A program made the position numbers and the translations under genes. From contig NZ_VUKA01000005.1 of NCBI RefSeq assembly GCF_008386565.1, positions 1 through 64,000 of the forward strand: DNA of 64,000 nucleotides, in the 5' to 3' direction. Each line of letters begins with the position of its first letter. The stretch's first letter is position 1. The notes under the pieces were generated by a model. The model had not been told where the DNA came from. It made no database searches and was given only the letters and a program-made list of their open reading frames with translations. The stretch comes from Teichococcus oryzae. GTDB taxonomy: Bacteria > Pseudomonadota > Alphaproteobacteria > Acetobacterales > Acetobacteraceae. Below, in pieces: positions 51,745 to 59,662 of this stretch.

Positions 51745-53421
51745 ATGGCCGGCAGCGCCGTCAACCGGTGGATCGACAATGGCTTCATCCGTTCCCTTTG
51801 CGGCACCGGGCTCTGGCTCGGCACGCTGTTCTTCGCGGGATCGCTGACGCCGAGCCTCGTGCCGCGCGACGCCCTGCTGCAAGGCATCCTTTCGGGCCTT
51901 TCCTTCACGCTCGGCTACGGCATCGGCGTGCTGCTGCGCGCGCTTTGGCGCTTTCTCGGCCTGCCGGGCTTCGACCGGGGGCGCGCCGGCCTGGCGTTGA
52001 AGCTGCTCGCGGCCGCGCTTTGCGTCGGGGTGGCGGCGGGCTTTCTTTGGCAGGCCTCGGACTGGCAGAACTCGATCCGCATCCCGATGGGCCTGGCGCC
52101 GGTCGAGGGCGCCCGGCCCGCCTTTGTGGGGCTGGTCGCGGCGGCCGTCGCGCTGGCCCTGCTGCTGCTCGGGCGCTTGTTCAAGGTGGTCGCCCGCAAG
52201 GCGGCCCACCCGATCGGCCATGTCGCGCCGCGCCGCGTGTCCATCCTCGGCGGCATCGCCATCGCTGCTATCGGCTTCTGGGCGATCGGCAACGGCATCA
52301 TCCTGAAGGCCGGCATCCGCGCGATGGATTCCAGCTACAGCAGCCTCGACGCGCTGATCGATGACGAGCTGCGGCCGCCGGTCGATCCGCTCAAGACAGG
52401 CAGCGGCGCCTCGCTCCTGCGCTGGGACGATCTGGGACGCATGGGGCGCGCGGCCGTCGCGGCCGGGCCGACGCGCGGCGAGATCGAGGCCTTCACCGGC
52501 CAGCCCGCGCTGGAGCCGCTGCGGATCTATGTCGGGCTGAACTCGGCGGACAGCATCGGGGAGCGGGTCGAGCTGGCCTTTGGGGAAATGCAGCGGGTCG
52601 GCGCCTTCACGCGGTCGGTCCTGGTTGTCACCACGCCGACCGGCACGGGCTGGCTCGACCCGGCCAGCCAGATGCCGCTCGAATACCTGCATGGCGGCGA
52701 TGTCGCGACCGTCGCCATCCAGTATTCCTACACGCCGAGCTGGCTCACGCTGATGGTCGAGCCGACCTATGGCGCGGACACGGCGCGGCAGCTTTTCCGC
52801 AGGGTCTACGACCATTGGCGGCAGCTGCCGGAGGAAAGCCGGCCGCGCCTCTACCTGCACGGCCTCAGCCTGGGCGCGCTGAATTCCGACCTGTCGGTGG
52901 ATCTTTTCGATGTTATCGGCGCGCCGTTCCAGGGTGCGCTCTGGAGCGGCCCGCCCTTTTCCAGCCGCACCTGGCGGCAGGCCACCGCGCAGCGGGACCC
53001 GCAATCGCCCGCCTGGCTGCCGCGCTTCCGCGACGGCTCGGTTGTCCGCTTCACCGGCCAGGCCAACACGCTCCGGGAGGCCGCCGCGCCCTGGGGGCCG
53101 CTGCGGATCGTCTACCTCCAATATGCCAGCGACCCGATCACCTTCTTCGAGCCGGGCTCGGCCTTCCGCGCGCCGGACTGGCTGGCGGAGCCGCGCGGGC
53201 CGGACGTGTCGCCGGCGCTGCGCTGGTATCCCTTCATCACCTTTCTGCAGCTCGCCCTCGACATGGCGGTCGCCACGACGACGCCCATGGGCCACGGCCA
53301 TGTTTACGCGCCGGAGCATTACGTGGACCCCTGGATCGAGGTGACGCAGCCGCCGGGCTGGCCACGCGAGCGGGCCGATGCGCTCAAGCGGCATCTGCGC
53401 GCTCGCATGGAAGGCGCCTAG
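51745..53421 (+). CDS. Membrane-anchored alpha/beta hydrolase (DUF2319-like)
   Basis: 558 residues from the ATG at 51745, with GAAGGAGGG 5 nt upstream. Four to five membrane segments occupy residues 15-200 (TGLWLGTLFFAGSLTPSLVP; LKLLAAALCVGVAAGFLW; FVGLVAAAVALALLLLGRL; VSILGGIAIAAIGFWAIGNG). The C-terminal catalytic domain (about 240-558) has LRIYVGLNSADSIGERVELA, SVLVVTTPTGTGWLDPASQM and a nucleophile elbow HGLSLGALN. Similar two-part proteins occur in actinobacteria and alphaproteobacteria. The substrate is unknown; an ester or lipid is likely. Confidence 0.82.
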   Translation: MAGSAVNRWIDNGFIRSLCGTGLWLGTLFFAGSLTPSLVPRDALLQGILSGLSFTLGYGIGVLLRALWRFLGLPGFDRGRAGLALKLLAAALCVGVAAGFLWQASDWQNSIRIPMGLAPVEGARPAFVGLVAAAVALALLLLGRLFKVVARKAAHPIGHVAPRRVSILGGIAIAAIGFWAIGNGIILKAGIRAMDSSYSSLDALIDDELRPPVDPLKTGSGASLLRWDDLGRMGRAAVAAGPTRGEIEAFTGQPALEPLRIYVGLNSADSIGERVELAFGEMQRVGAFTRSVLVVTTPTGTGWLDPASQMPLEYLHGGDVATVAIQYSYTPSWLTLMVEPTYGADTARQLFRRVYDHWRQLPEESRPRLYLHGLSLGALNSDLSVDLFDVIGAPFQGALWSGPPFSSRTWRQATAQRDPQSPAWLPRFRDGSVVRFTGQANTLREAAAPWGPLRIVYLQYASDPITFFEPGSAFRAPDWLAEPRGPDVSPALRWYPFITFLQLALDMAVATTTPMGHGHVYAPEHYVDPWIEVTQPPGWPRERADALKRHLRARMEGA

Positions 53422-53520
53422 GGCATTCTCCGTTCGCGCTGGCTCCACTTCAAATGCTCTGGCTCCTTGTTCTGCCGGGCATCTTGACCCGATCAGGCGA
53501 TCCCGCCCGATCGGGATCCG
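53422..53520. repeat. Intergenic mosaic repeat with the second 28-bp palindrome
   Basis: 53488-53515 matches the reverse complement of 41872-41899 in 27 of 28 positions (arms CCCGATC and GATCGGG). It is preceded at 53424-53458 by GCATTCTCCGTTCGCGCTGG, then CTCCACTTCAAATGC. Palindromic intergenic repeats built this way are common in alphaproteobacterial genomes. It follows the hydrolase stop and precedes the convergent ridA-like gene. Confidence 0.7.
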
Positions 53521-53619
53521 CTCCAAGGCCGGCGGGAGCCAGGGGCCGTCTTATTCAGGCGGCCTCCGGCCCTGCCCCGGCCGGCCCCTAACAGGAGGCC
53601 GGCGGCATGAGGCCGCCGC

Positions 53620-54030
53620 TCATGCCGGGGCGGCGGCGCCTGCCGGAATGCGGGCGATCACCTTGATCTCGAAATCGAAGCCCGCCAGCCAGGTCACGCC
53701 AACCGCCGTCCAGTTGGGATAAGGCGGCTCACCGATGACCTTCTGCCGCACCGCCATGACGGTGCCGAGCTGGTTTTCCGGATCGGTGTGGAAGGTGGTG
53801 ACGTCCACCACGTCCCGCAGGCCGCACCCGGCTGCCTTCAGCACCGCCTGCAGATTGTCGAAGGCCCGCTGCACCTGCTGCCCGAAATCCGGCTCGGGCG
53901 AGCCGTCGTCGCGGCTGCCGACCTGGCCGGAAACAAACAGGAGGTCGCCGGAGCGGATCGCGGCGGAATAGCCATGCGCCTCATAAAGCGCGTGCCGGTT
54001 GGCGGGAAAGATCGCTTCGCGGTCGGACAT
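53620..54030 (-). CDS. RidA-family protein
   Basis: 136 residues in the YjgF/YER057c/UK114 fold: YSAAIRSGDLLFVSGQVGSR, QQVQRAFDNLQAVLKAAGCG, VVDVTTFHTDP and a C-terminal FEIKVIARIP in which the Arg is the family's catalytic one. RidA hydrolyses reactive enamines/imines released by PLP enzymes; other subfamilies have catabolic roles. It is divergent from a TetR gene with two palindromes between, so it is probably the TetR target. Confidence 0.9.
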   Translation of the reverse strand: MSDREAIFPANRHALYEAHGYSAAIRSGDLLFVSGQVGSRDDGSPEPDFGQQVQRAFDNLQAVLKAAGCGLRDVVDVTTFHTDPENQLGTVMAVRQKVIGEPPYPNWTAVGVTWLAGFDFEIKVIARIPAGAAAPA

Positions 54031-54123
54031 GCTGGTTCCTTTCAGGAGGCGGCGAGCCCGCCCGGCGGCATGGGCCGGGGTCGGTGTCGGTGCCGGGGCT
54101 TCATTGTTCGATTCGAATTCGAT

Positions 54124-54193
54124 ATACGCGGCGTATGTGAACCGGTCGCAGAACGCGCCGCGCCTGTCAATTCGGATACGCGGCGTATGTGAA
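54124..54193. promoter_or_regulatory. Two identical palindromic sites between ridA-like and TetR genes
   Basis: ATACGCGGCGTAT, a 13-bp perfect palindrome, occurs at 54124-54136 and 54176-54188. The identity extends to 18 bases (ATACGCGGCGTATGTGAA), and both are preceded by AATTCG. The copies are 52 bp apart, five helical turns, so they face the same side of the DNA. This is the expected look of a TetR operator pair. The second copy lies 20 bp before the TetR start. Confidence 0.72.
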
Positions 54194-54208
54194 AAACAGG
54201 AGCTGGAC

Positions 54209-54805
54209 TTGCCCCCGAAACGGCGTTCCGAGATGATGGAGGAAACCCGCGCGAAGCTGATCCGCGCCGGCCGGGCGGCCTTCGCCGAGAAGGGCTACGC
54301 GGCGGCCTCGATGGACGAGCTCACCGCCGGGGCCGGCCTGACGCGCGGTGCGCTTTACCACAATTTCGGCGACAAGCGGGGGCTGCTGCAGGCGGTGGTC
54401 AACCAGATCGACGCGGAAATGGCCGCCCGCGCCCGGGCCATCGGCAGCCGGGCGGAGAACGCCTGGGAAGGATTGCTGGCCGAGGGGGCGGCCTATATCG
54501 AAATGGCGCTGGAGCCGGAGGTGCAGCGCGTGGTGCTGCTCGACGGGCCCGCCGTTCTGGGCGATCCGTCGCGCTGGCCCAGCCAGGATGGCTGCCTCCG
54601 CACAACGGTGGACACCGTGCGGGGGCTGATCGCGCAAGGCGTCCTCAAGCCTGTGGATGCCGAGGCGGCCGCCCGCCTCCTGAACGGGGCCGCCCTGAAC
54701 GCCGCGCTCTGGACCGCGGCCAGTTCCGATCCCCCGGCCGTGCTTCCCCGGGCGGTGGAAGCGTTCCGCTGCCTCGCCACGGGATTGCTGGCGGCCAGGG
54801 CGTGA
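54209..54805 (+). CDS. TetR-family transcriptional regulator
   Basis: 198 residues from a TTG at 54209, chosen because AGGAG lies 6 nt upstream and the product then begins at the expected place (LPPKRRSEMMEETRAKLIRA). The N-terminal helix-turn-helix is MDELTAGAGLTRGALYHNFG. The C-terminal ligand domain is all-helical (about 70-198). It most likely represses the divergent RidA-type gene and itself through the palindrome pair at 54124-54193. Confidence 0.9.
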   Translation: MPPKRRSEMMEETRAKLIRAGRAAFAEKGYAAASMDELTAGAGLTRGALYHNFGDKRGLLQAVVNQIDAEMAARARAIGSRAENAWEGLLAEGAAYIEMALEPEVQRVVLLDGPAVLGDPSRWPSQDGCLRTTVDTVRGLIAQGVLKPVDAEAAARLLNGAALNAALWTAASSDPPAVLPRAVEAFRCLATGLLAARA

Positions 54806-54850
54806 CCATTCCGCCGCGCCGCCCGCATGGCCGGCGCGGCGGCGAAGCCG

Positions 54851-55618
54851 TCAGCCCGCTCCCATGGCGGCGCCGACCTGGCGGATCATGTGCAGCAGGC
54901 GGGGACCGATCGCTTCCAGCCGCCGGGCCTCCACCGCGAAGCCGATCGCCGAGCAGCTGAAGCTGAAGACGCTGCCCCGCCGGGGATCGACAAAGGGCGC
55001 GCCGATCGCCGCCACATCGGCGCGGAGCTGCCCGGCCACGATGCAGAAGCCGGCCTGCTCCAGCTGCGCGAAGGACGCGGCGAGCGCCGCTTCCTGCGCT
55101 GGCCAGTCAGCCCCGGCGGCGTCGCGCAGGCGCCGCAGGATCTCCTGCCGCCGCCGCCTTTCCATGGCGAACAGCGCCGCATGGCCGAGCGCGGTGCGGG
55201 CGATCGGCAGCCGCGCGCCCATCTCGCTCGCCACCACCACCTGGCCGGCCTTCTGCGCCAGCTCGAAATGCAGCATCTCGTCGCCCACCGGCATGGCGAG
55301 GTCGACCGGCAGGTCCACCTCCTCGCTCAGCGCCCGCATCAGCGGCGCGGCGATGCCGCGGATGTCGAGATTGGCCAGCCGGGCCAGCCCGAGCCGCAGC
55401 GCGGCCGGCCCCAATTGCCATCCGAGGCCTTCCACCCGCTCCAGATAGCCGAGTGACGCCAGGCTCAGCGCCAGGCGCGACAGCGTGGACCGCGTCAGGC
55501 CGAGGCTGTCGGCCAGCACCAGCCCGGCAACAGGGCGGGGCGATGCTGCCACCGCTTCCAGGATCTGGAAGCTTTTGCGCAGGGTGGTGGGAACGGCGTC
55601 GGCGGCGGGAAAGGTCAT
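54851..55618 (-). CDS. IclR-family transcriptional regulator
   Basis: 255 residues. Winged helix-turn-helix (LRKSFQILEAVAASPRPVAG; LADSLGLTRSTLSRLALSL) and effector domain (VDLPVDLAMPVGDEMLHFEL; LPIARTALGHAALFAM; FCIVAGQLRADVAAIGAPF). Divergent from the solute-binding protein/DMFase-like/aminotransferase/ABC operon, which it probably controls. It is a different IclR subgroup from the one at 47302. Confidence 0.92.
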   Translation of the reverse strand: MTFPAADAVPTTLRKSFQILEAVAASPRPVAGLVLADSLGLTRSTLSRLALSLASLGYLERVEGLGWQLGPAALRLGLARLANLDIRGIAAPLMRALSEEVDLPVDLAMPVGDEMLHFELAQKAGQVVVASEMGARLPIARTALGHAALFAMERRRRQEILRRLRDAAGADWPAQEAALAASFAQLEQAGFCIVAGQLRADVAAIGAPFVDPRRGSVFSFSCSAIGFAVEARRLEAIGPRLLHMIRQVGAAMGAG

Positions 55619-55651
55619 GCCGGGAAGGTAGCAGCGCAGCCCTCAAGGGCA

Positions 55652-55710
55652 ATCCCGCATTTTGGGATGCGATCCTGTATATTGACATCGGCGCGAAAGC
55701 ATCATGTGCT
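55652..55710 (+). promoter_or_regulatory. Candidate promoter and overlapping inverted repeats for the amide operon
   Basis: TTGACA (55682-55687), a 17-nt spacer and TGTGCT (55705-55710) form a fair sigma70-type promoter. Upstream, CGCAT/ATGCG (55656-55660, 55667-55671) and ATCCC/GGGAT (55652-55656, 55664-55668) are interleaved inverted repeats, a candidate IclR site between the two divergent starts. Confidence 0.4.
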
Positions 55711-55793
55711 CCGGCCAAGCCATAAGAACGGTTTTCGGGAGAAGCGCGGTGAAGCACGGCCCAGGCCTGCCCGCCCGCCAAGGAGGAACAGCC

Positions 55794-55832
55794 ATGACCA
55801 TCGACCGGCCTGCCCAGCGGTGTCATCCATGA
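55794..55832 (+). CDS. 12-codon upstream ORF coupled to the solute-binding protein gene
   Basis: AAGGAGGAACAGCC gives a strong ribosome site for ATG at 55794; the frame ends at TGA 55830, which overlaps the ATG of the next gene at 55829 (ATGA). The next gene has no ribosome site of its own, so ribosomes probably arrive by reinitiation. It may be a leader peptide or the remnant of a longer original start. Confidence 0.5.
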   Translation: MTIDRPAQRCHP

Positions 55833-57433
55833 AGCGCCGCGCCTTTCTCGGAACCGCCGGCGCCGTCGCCGCCGGGGCCGCGCTGCCGCCCCGCCTTGCC
55901 CTGGCGCAGCCCGCGGTCGCGCAGCAGGCCCGCGTGCTGCGCTTCGCGCCGCATGCCTCCCTGACCTTCCTGGACCCGGTCGCCAACCTGACGGCGATCA
56001 CCAACATCCACGGCTTCTATGTCTTCGACACGCTCTACGCCGTGGATGCCAGCCTGCGCCCGCGCCCGCAGATGGCCGAGGGGCACAGCGTTTCCGATGA
56101 CGGGCTGACCTGGACGATCCGCCTGCGCGAAGGGCTGAAATTCCACGATGGCAGCCCCGTGCTGGCACGCGACTGCGCCGCCAGCCTGCGCCGCTGGGCC
56201 GCCCGCGATACCTTTGGCCGCGACCTCGCGGCGGTGGTCGAGGAATGGGGCGCGGCCGATGACCGCACCCTCCGCATCCGGCTGAAGCGGCCCTTTCCGC
56301 TGCTGATCGAGGCGATCGGCAAGCCCACCGCCGCCCTGCCGGTGATCATGCCGGAACGGCTGGCGCGGACCGACCCGATGAAGGCGGTGACCGAGATGGT
56401 CGGCTCCGGCCCGCTGCGCTTCAAGACGGACGAGTTCGTGTCCGGCAGCAAGGTCGTTTACGAGCGGTTCGAGGGCTACCAGCCGCGCGAGGAAGCGCCG
56501 GACTTCTTCTCGGGCGGCAAGGTGATGCATTTCGACCGCGTCGAATGGACCATCATGCCGGACCAGGCCACCGGCCTCGCCGCCCTGCAGACCGGCGAGA
56601 TCGACTGGCTGGACCAGGTGCAGGCCGACCTGCTGCCCCTTCTGTCGCGCAACCGGGACGTGGCGACGGACATCCTGGACCCGGCCGGCTTCATGGGCGT
56701 AATCCGCTTCAACTCGCTGCAGCCGCCCTTCAACCGGCCGGAGATCCGCCGCATCGTCCTGCAGGCGGTGAGCCAGCCCAACTACATGAACCTCGTCACC
56801 GGCGGGGACCCCACGGCCTGGCGGAGCTGCCATTCCCTGTTTCCCTGCGGCACCCCCTATGGCACTCCGCCCGAAGACGCGGGCATGAGCGATACGCCCG
56901 ACATCACGGCCAAGAAGCGCGCCCTTTCCGCCGCCGGCTACAATGGCGAGAAGGTGGTCATCATGAACCCTTCCGACGTGCCGATCATCGCGCCCTTCGG
57001 CCATGTGACGCACGACCTGCTGAAGCAGCTCGGCATGAATGTCGAATTGCAGGAAATGGACTGGGGCTCGCTGATCTCCCGCGCCGTTTCGCGCGAAACG
57101 CCGGACAAGGGCGGCTGGAGCCTTTACCACACCTGGTGGGGCGGGGCGGGCATCGCCGTGCCGGTCACCAACGCGCTGATCCGCGGCCTCGGCGACCGTG
57201 GCTGGACCGGCTGGTACAGCAATGAACGGATGGAGGCGCTGAACGCCGAATGGCTGCGCGCGCCGGACGAGGCAGGGCGGGCCGCCATCGCCGCCCAGAT
57301 GAACGCGCTCGCCATGCGGGAGGCGCCTACCGTACCGCTCGGCATCTTCTCCGTCCGCACCGCCTACCGGAAATCGCTCACCGGCATGCTGAAGGCGCTG
57401 CGCCCGGTGCCCTGGAACGTGCGCCGCGCCTGA
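55829..57433 (+). CDS. Family 5 ABC solute-binding protein (peptide/nickel/opine type)
   Basis: 534 residues from the ATG at 55829. A twin-arginine-like signal (MKRRAFLGTAGAVAAGAALP) ends near LALAQ. The mature protein has the family 5 layout: MAEGHSVSDDGLTWTIRLRE, GLKFHDGSPVLARDCAASLR, TEMVGSGPLRFKT and GFMGVIRFNSLQPPFNRPEI. It binds peptides or other small ligands in the periplasm. No dipeptide permease genes adjoin; a PotABC-like system follows three genes later. It heads an operon with a DMFase-like hydrolase and an aminotransferase, so its ligand is probably amide- or amine-containing. Confidence 0.92.
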   Translation: MKRRAFLGTAGAVAAGAALPPRLALAQPAVAQQARVLRFAPHASLTFLDPVANLTAITNIHGFYVFDTLYAVDASLRPRPQMAEGHSVSDDGLTWTIRLREGLKFHDGSPVLARDCAASLRRWAARDTFGRDLAAVVEEWGAADDRTLRIRLKRPFPLLIEAIGKPTAALPVIMPERLARTDPMKAVTEMVGSGPLRFKTDEFVSGSKVVYERFEGYQPREEAPDFFSGGKVMHFDRVEWTIMPDQATGLAALQTGEIDWLDQVQADLLPLLSRNRDVATDILDPAGFMGVIRFNSLQPPFNRPEIRRIVLQAVSQPNYMNLVTGGDPTAWRSCHSLFPCGTPYGTPPEDAGMSDTPDITAKKRALSAAGYNGEKVVIMNPSDVPIIAPFGHVTHDLLKQLGMNVELQEMDWGSLISRAVSRETPDKGGWSLYHTWWGGAGIAVPVTNALIRGLGDRGWTGWYSNERMEALNAEWLRAPDEAGRAAIAAQMNALAMREAPTVPLGIFSVRTAYRKSLTGMLKALRPVPWNVRRA

Positions 57434-57478
57434 GGCCGGCCTTCCACGCCCCCTGCCGCTTCCCAACCGGACAACATC

Positions 57479-59662
57479 ATGACCGTTCCCCTGACAGGCT
57501 ATCTCGACCGCATCTCGGGCCGTGCCGGCGACACCCTGGCCGTGAAGGTTTCCAGCACCCTGCCGGGCGATTACAGGGCCGATCTGGTCCGGGTGATCTC
57601 GGGCGATCCCAACCCGGCCGGGCCGGGCATGCGGCTGCGGGAGGTCGCGGCCGATTTCGCCGGGCATTATCCCGGCCGCTTCCAGCCGGTGCATCTGGGC
57701 TCCTGCGCGCTGGTGGAGGCCGCCGCGGCGCTTGTTCTGCCGGCCGAGGCGACGATCGGCCTGCGCGTGCAGCCCATGCTGCTGACCGGCACGCCGGCCG
57801 TCCTGATGGCGCGGCTGAACGAGGCCGGCGAAGGCTGGTCGCTGTCGGTCAGCCAGGATGGGCTTGTTTTTGAAAGCAAGGGGCCGCGCGGCGAAGCGCG
57901 CTGCGCCCTGGCCGCGCCGATGGTGACGCGCGGCTGGTACGCCGTGACGCTCGACTTCCGGAACAACGGGTTGCGGCTGACGCAAACGCCGCTGCGCCGC
58001 ATCTGGGGCGCCGCCTCGCATGAAGGCAGCGCCGAATGCCGGAACATCAGCCTGGAGGAACTGCCCGCCGCGCCGCTTTCCTTTGGCGCGGCCTGGCAGG
58101 GCGGCGCCGCGCGCGCCGTTTTCGAGGGCCGCATCGAGGACCCCTTCATCCAGGCCGGCCCCATCGCGGCGGCCGAGCCGGCCGAGGGCGAGGGCCTCAT
58201 CGCCTGGTGGGATTTCTCGGTCGGCATCGACACGCAATCCATCCACGACCGCGGCCCGCACGCGCTGCATGGCCGCGTGGTCAACCTGCCGACGCGCGCG
58301 GTGCGCGGCTCGCGCTGGGATGGCAGCGAGATGGACTGGAAGCACGCGCCGCGCCACTACGCCGCCATCAACTTCCATGCCGACGACCTGGAGGATTGCG
58401 GCTGGGACACGGATTTCTCCGTCACCATCCCCGAGGGCCTGCCGAGCGGCGCCTATGGCATCCGGCTGCGCGCCGGCGGGCACGAGGACATCATCCCGTT
58501 CTACGTGCTGCCGCCCCGCGGCACGGCGACGGCGCCGGTCGCCTTTCTGGCCTCCACCTTCACCTACCAGGCCTATGCCAACCACGCGCGCAAGAACTGC
58601 GACGACGACTACAAGGCGCGCCGCGCCGAATGGGGCGCCTATCCGCACAATCCGCAGGAACATGCGGATTACGGCTATTCCACCTACAACCGGCATCCGG
58701 ACAATAGCGGCATCTCGATGTCCTCCCGCCTGCGGCCCATCCTGACCTGGCGGCCCGGCTTCCTGACCTTCAACGACGCGCGCGGCTCCGGCCTGCGCCA
58801 TTATCCCGCCGACACGCATCTGATCGCCTGGGCCGACGCGCTCGGCATCGGGATGGACATCATCACCGATGAGGATCTCGACAATGAAGGGGTGGAGCTG
58901 TTGCGCCCCTACAAGGTGGTGCTGACCGGGTCGCACCCGGAATACCACACGGTCGGCACGCTGGACGCGTTGCAGGACTATGTCGGCACCGGCGGGCGGC
59001 TCTGCTATCTCGGCGGCAACGGCTTCTACTGGCGCGTCGCGCGGCGGGCCGACCTGCCGCATGTCATCGAGGTGCGGCGGGCCGAGGGCGGCATCCGCGC
59101 CTGGGCGGCGGAGGCCGGCGAATATTACCAGCAGCTGGACGGCGCCTATGGCGGGCTGTGGCGCCGCAACGGGCGGCCGCCGCAAATGCTGGCGGGCATC
59201 GGCTTTTCCAGCCAGGGGTTGTTCGAGGGCTCGCATTTCCGGCGCCTGAAGGCATCCCATGAGCCGGAGCTGGCCTGGATCTTCGAGGGCATCGACAACG
59301 AGATCATCGGCGATTTCGGCCTTTCGGGCGGCGGCGCCGCCGGATTCGAGCTGGACCGCGCCGACTGGACACAGGGCACGCCGCCCAATGCGCGCATCCT
59401 CGCCCGGTCGGAAGGCCACCAGTCGCATTTCGTCGCGGTGCCGGAGGAGCTTCTGTCCCATCTGAGCACGGTCACCGGCGAGAAGCCGGCCGAGCTGGTG
59501 CGCGCCGAGATGGTTTATTTCGAGACCGCGCAGGGCGGCGCCGTGTTCTCGACCGGCTCGATCACCTTCTGCGGCAGCCTGCCCAGCAACGACTTCAACA
59601 ATCCCGTTTCCCGCCTGTTGCGCAACGTCGTCACCCGCTTTTCCTCGGAGCATCTGTCATGA
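57479..59662 (+). CDS. N,N-dimethylformamidase large-subunit-like hydrolase
   Basis: 727 residues. A lectin-like N-terminal part (about 80-270; GRIEDPFIQAGPIAAAEPAE, then WDFSVGIDTQSIHDRGPHAL) precedes the catalytic domain (about 330-700; FLASTFTYQAYANHARKNCD, GFLTFNDARGSGLRHYPADT, TGSHPEYHT with Glu488, and GRLCYLGGNGFYWRVARR). In known DMFase a Tyr-Tyr-Glu set binds iron; the HPEY Glu fits that site by position, but the ligands were not verified. The small subunit gene (about 130 codons) found beside dmfA2 in DMF degraders is absent. It probably hydrolyses an amide other than DMF. Confidence 0.82.
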   Translation: MTVPLTGYLDRISGRAGDTLAVKVSSTLPGDYRADLVRVISGDPNPAGPGMRLREVAADFAGHYPGRFQPVHLGSCALVEAAAALVLPAEATIGLRVQPMLLTGTPAVLMARLNEAGEGWSLSVSQDGLVFESKGPRGEARCALAAPMVTRGWYAVTLDFRNNGLRLTQTPLRRIWGAASHEGSAECRNISLEELPAAPLSFGAAWQGGAARAVFEGRIEDPFIQAGPIAAAEPAEGEGLIAWWDFSVGIDTQSIHDRGPHALHGRVVNLPTRAVRGSRWDGSEMDWKHAPRHYAAINFHADDLEDCGWDTDFSVTIPEGLPSGAYGIRLRAGGHEDIIPFYVLPPRGTATAPVAFLASTFTYQAYANHARKNCDDDYKARRAEWGAYPHNPQEHADYGYSTYNRHPDNSGISMSSRLRPILTWRPGFLTFNDARGSGLRHYPADTHLIAWADALGIGMDIITDEDLDNEGVELLRPYKVVLTGSHPEYHTVGTLDALQDYVGTGGRLCYLGGNGFYWRVARRADLPHVIEVRRAEGGIRAWAAEAGEYYQQLDGAYGGLWRRNGRPPQMLAGIGFSSQGLFEGSHFRRLKASHEPELAWIFEGIDNEIIGDFGLSGGGAAGFELDRADWTQGTPPNARILARSEGHQSHFVAVPEELLSHLSTVTGEKPAELVRAEMVYFETAQGGAVFSTGSITFCGSLPSNDFNNPVSRLLRNVVTRFSSEHLS

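Noticed and set aside
49355-51847. An 830-codon plus-strand ORF across the RpiR and Bug genes
   Set aside because: It is antisense to the RpiR/MlrC genes and out of frame with the Bug gene, with no recognisable domain.
51538-53526. A 662-codon minus-strand ORF opposite the membrane hydrolase
   Set aside because: Composition is Arg/Ala/Gln-rich without domains; the plus strand encodes clear membrane segments and a nucleophile elbow.
55823-59653. A 1276-codon minus-strand ORF opposite the solute-binding protein and DMFase-like genes
   Set aside because: It is a shadow created by high GC: it has no domains, a His/Gln/Arg/Gly-rich composition, and lies antisense to two well-supported genes.
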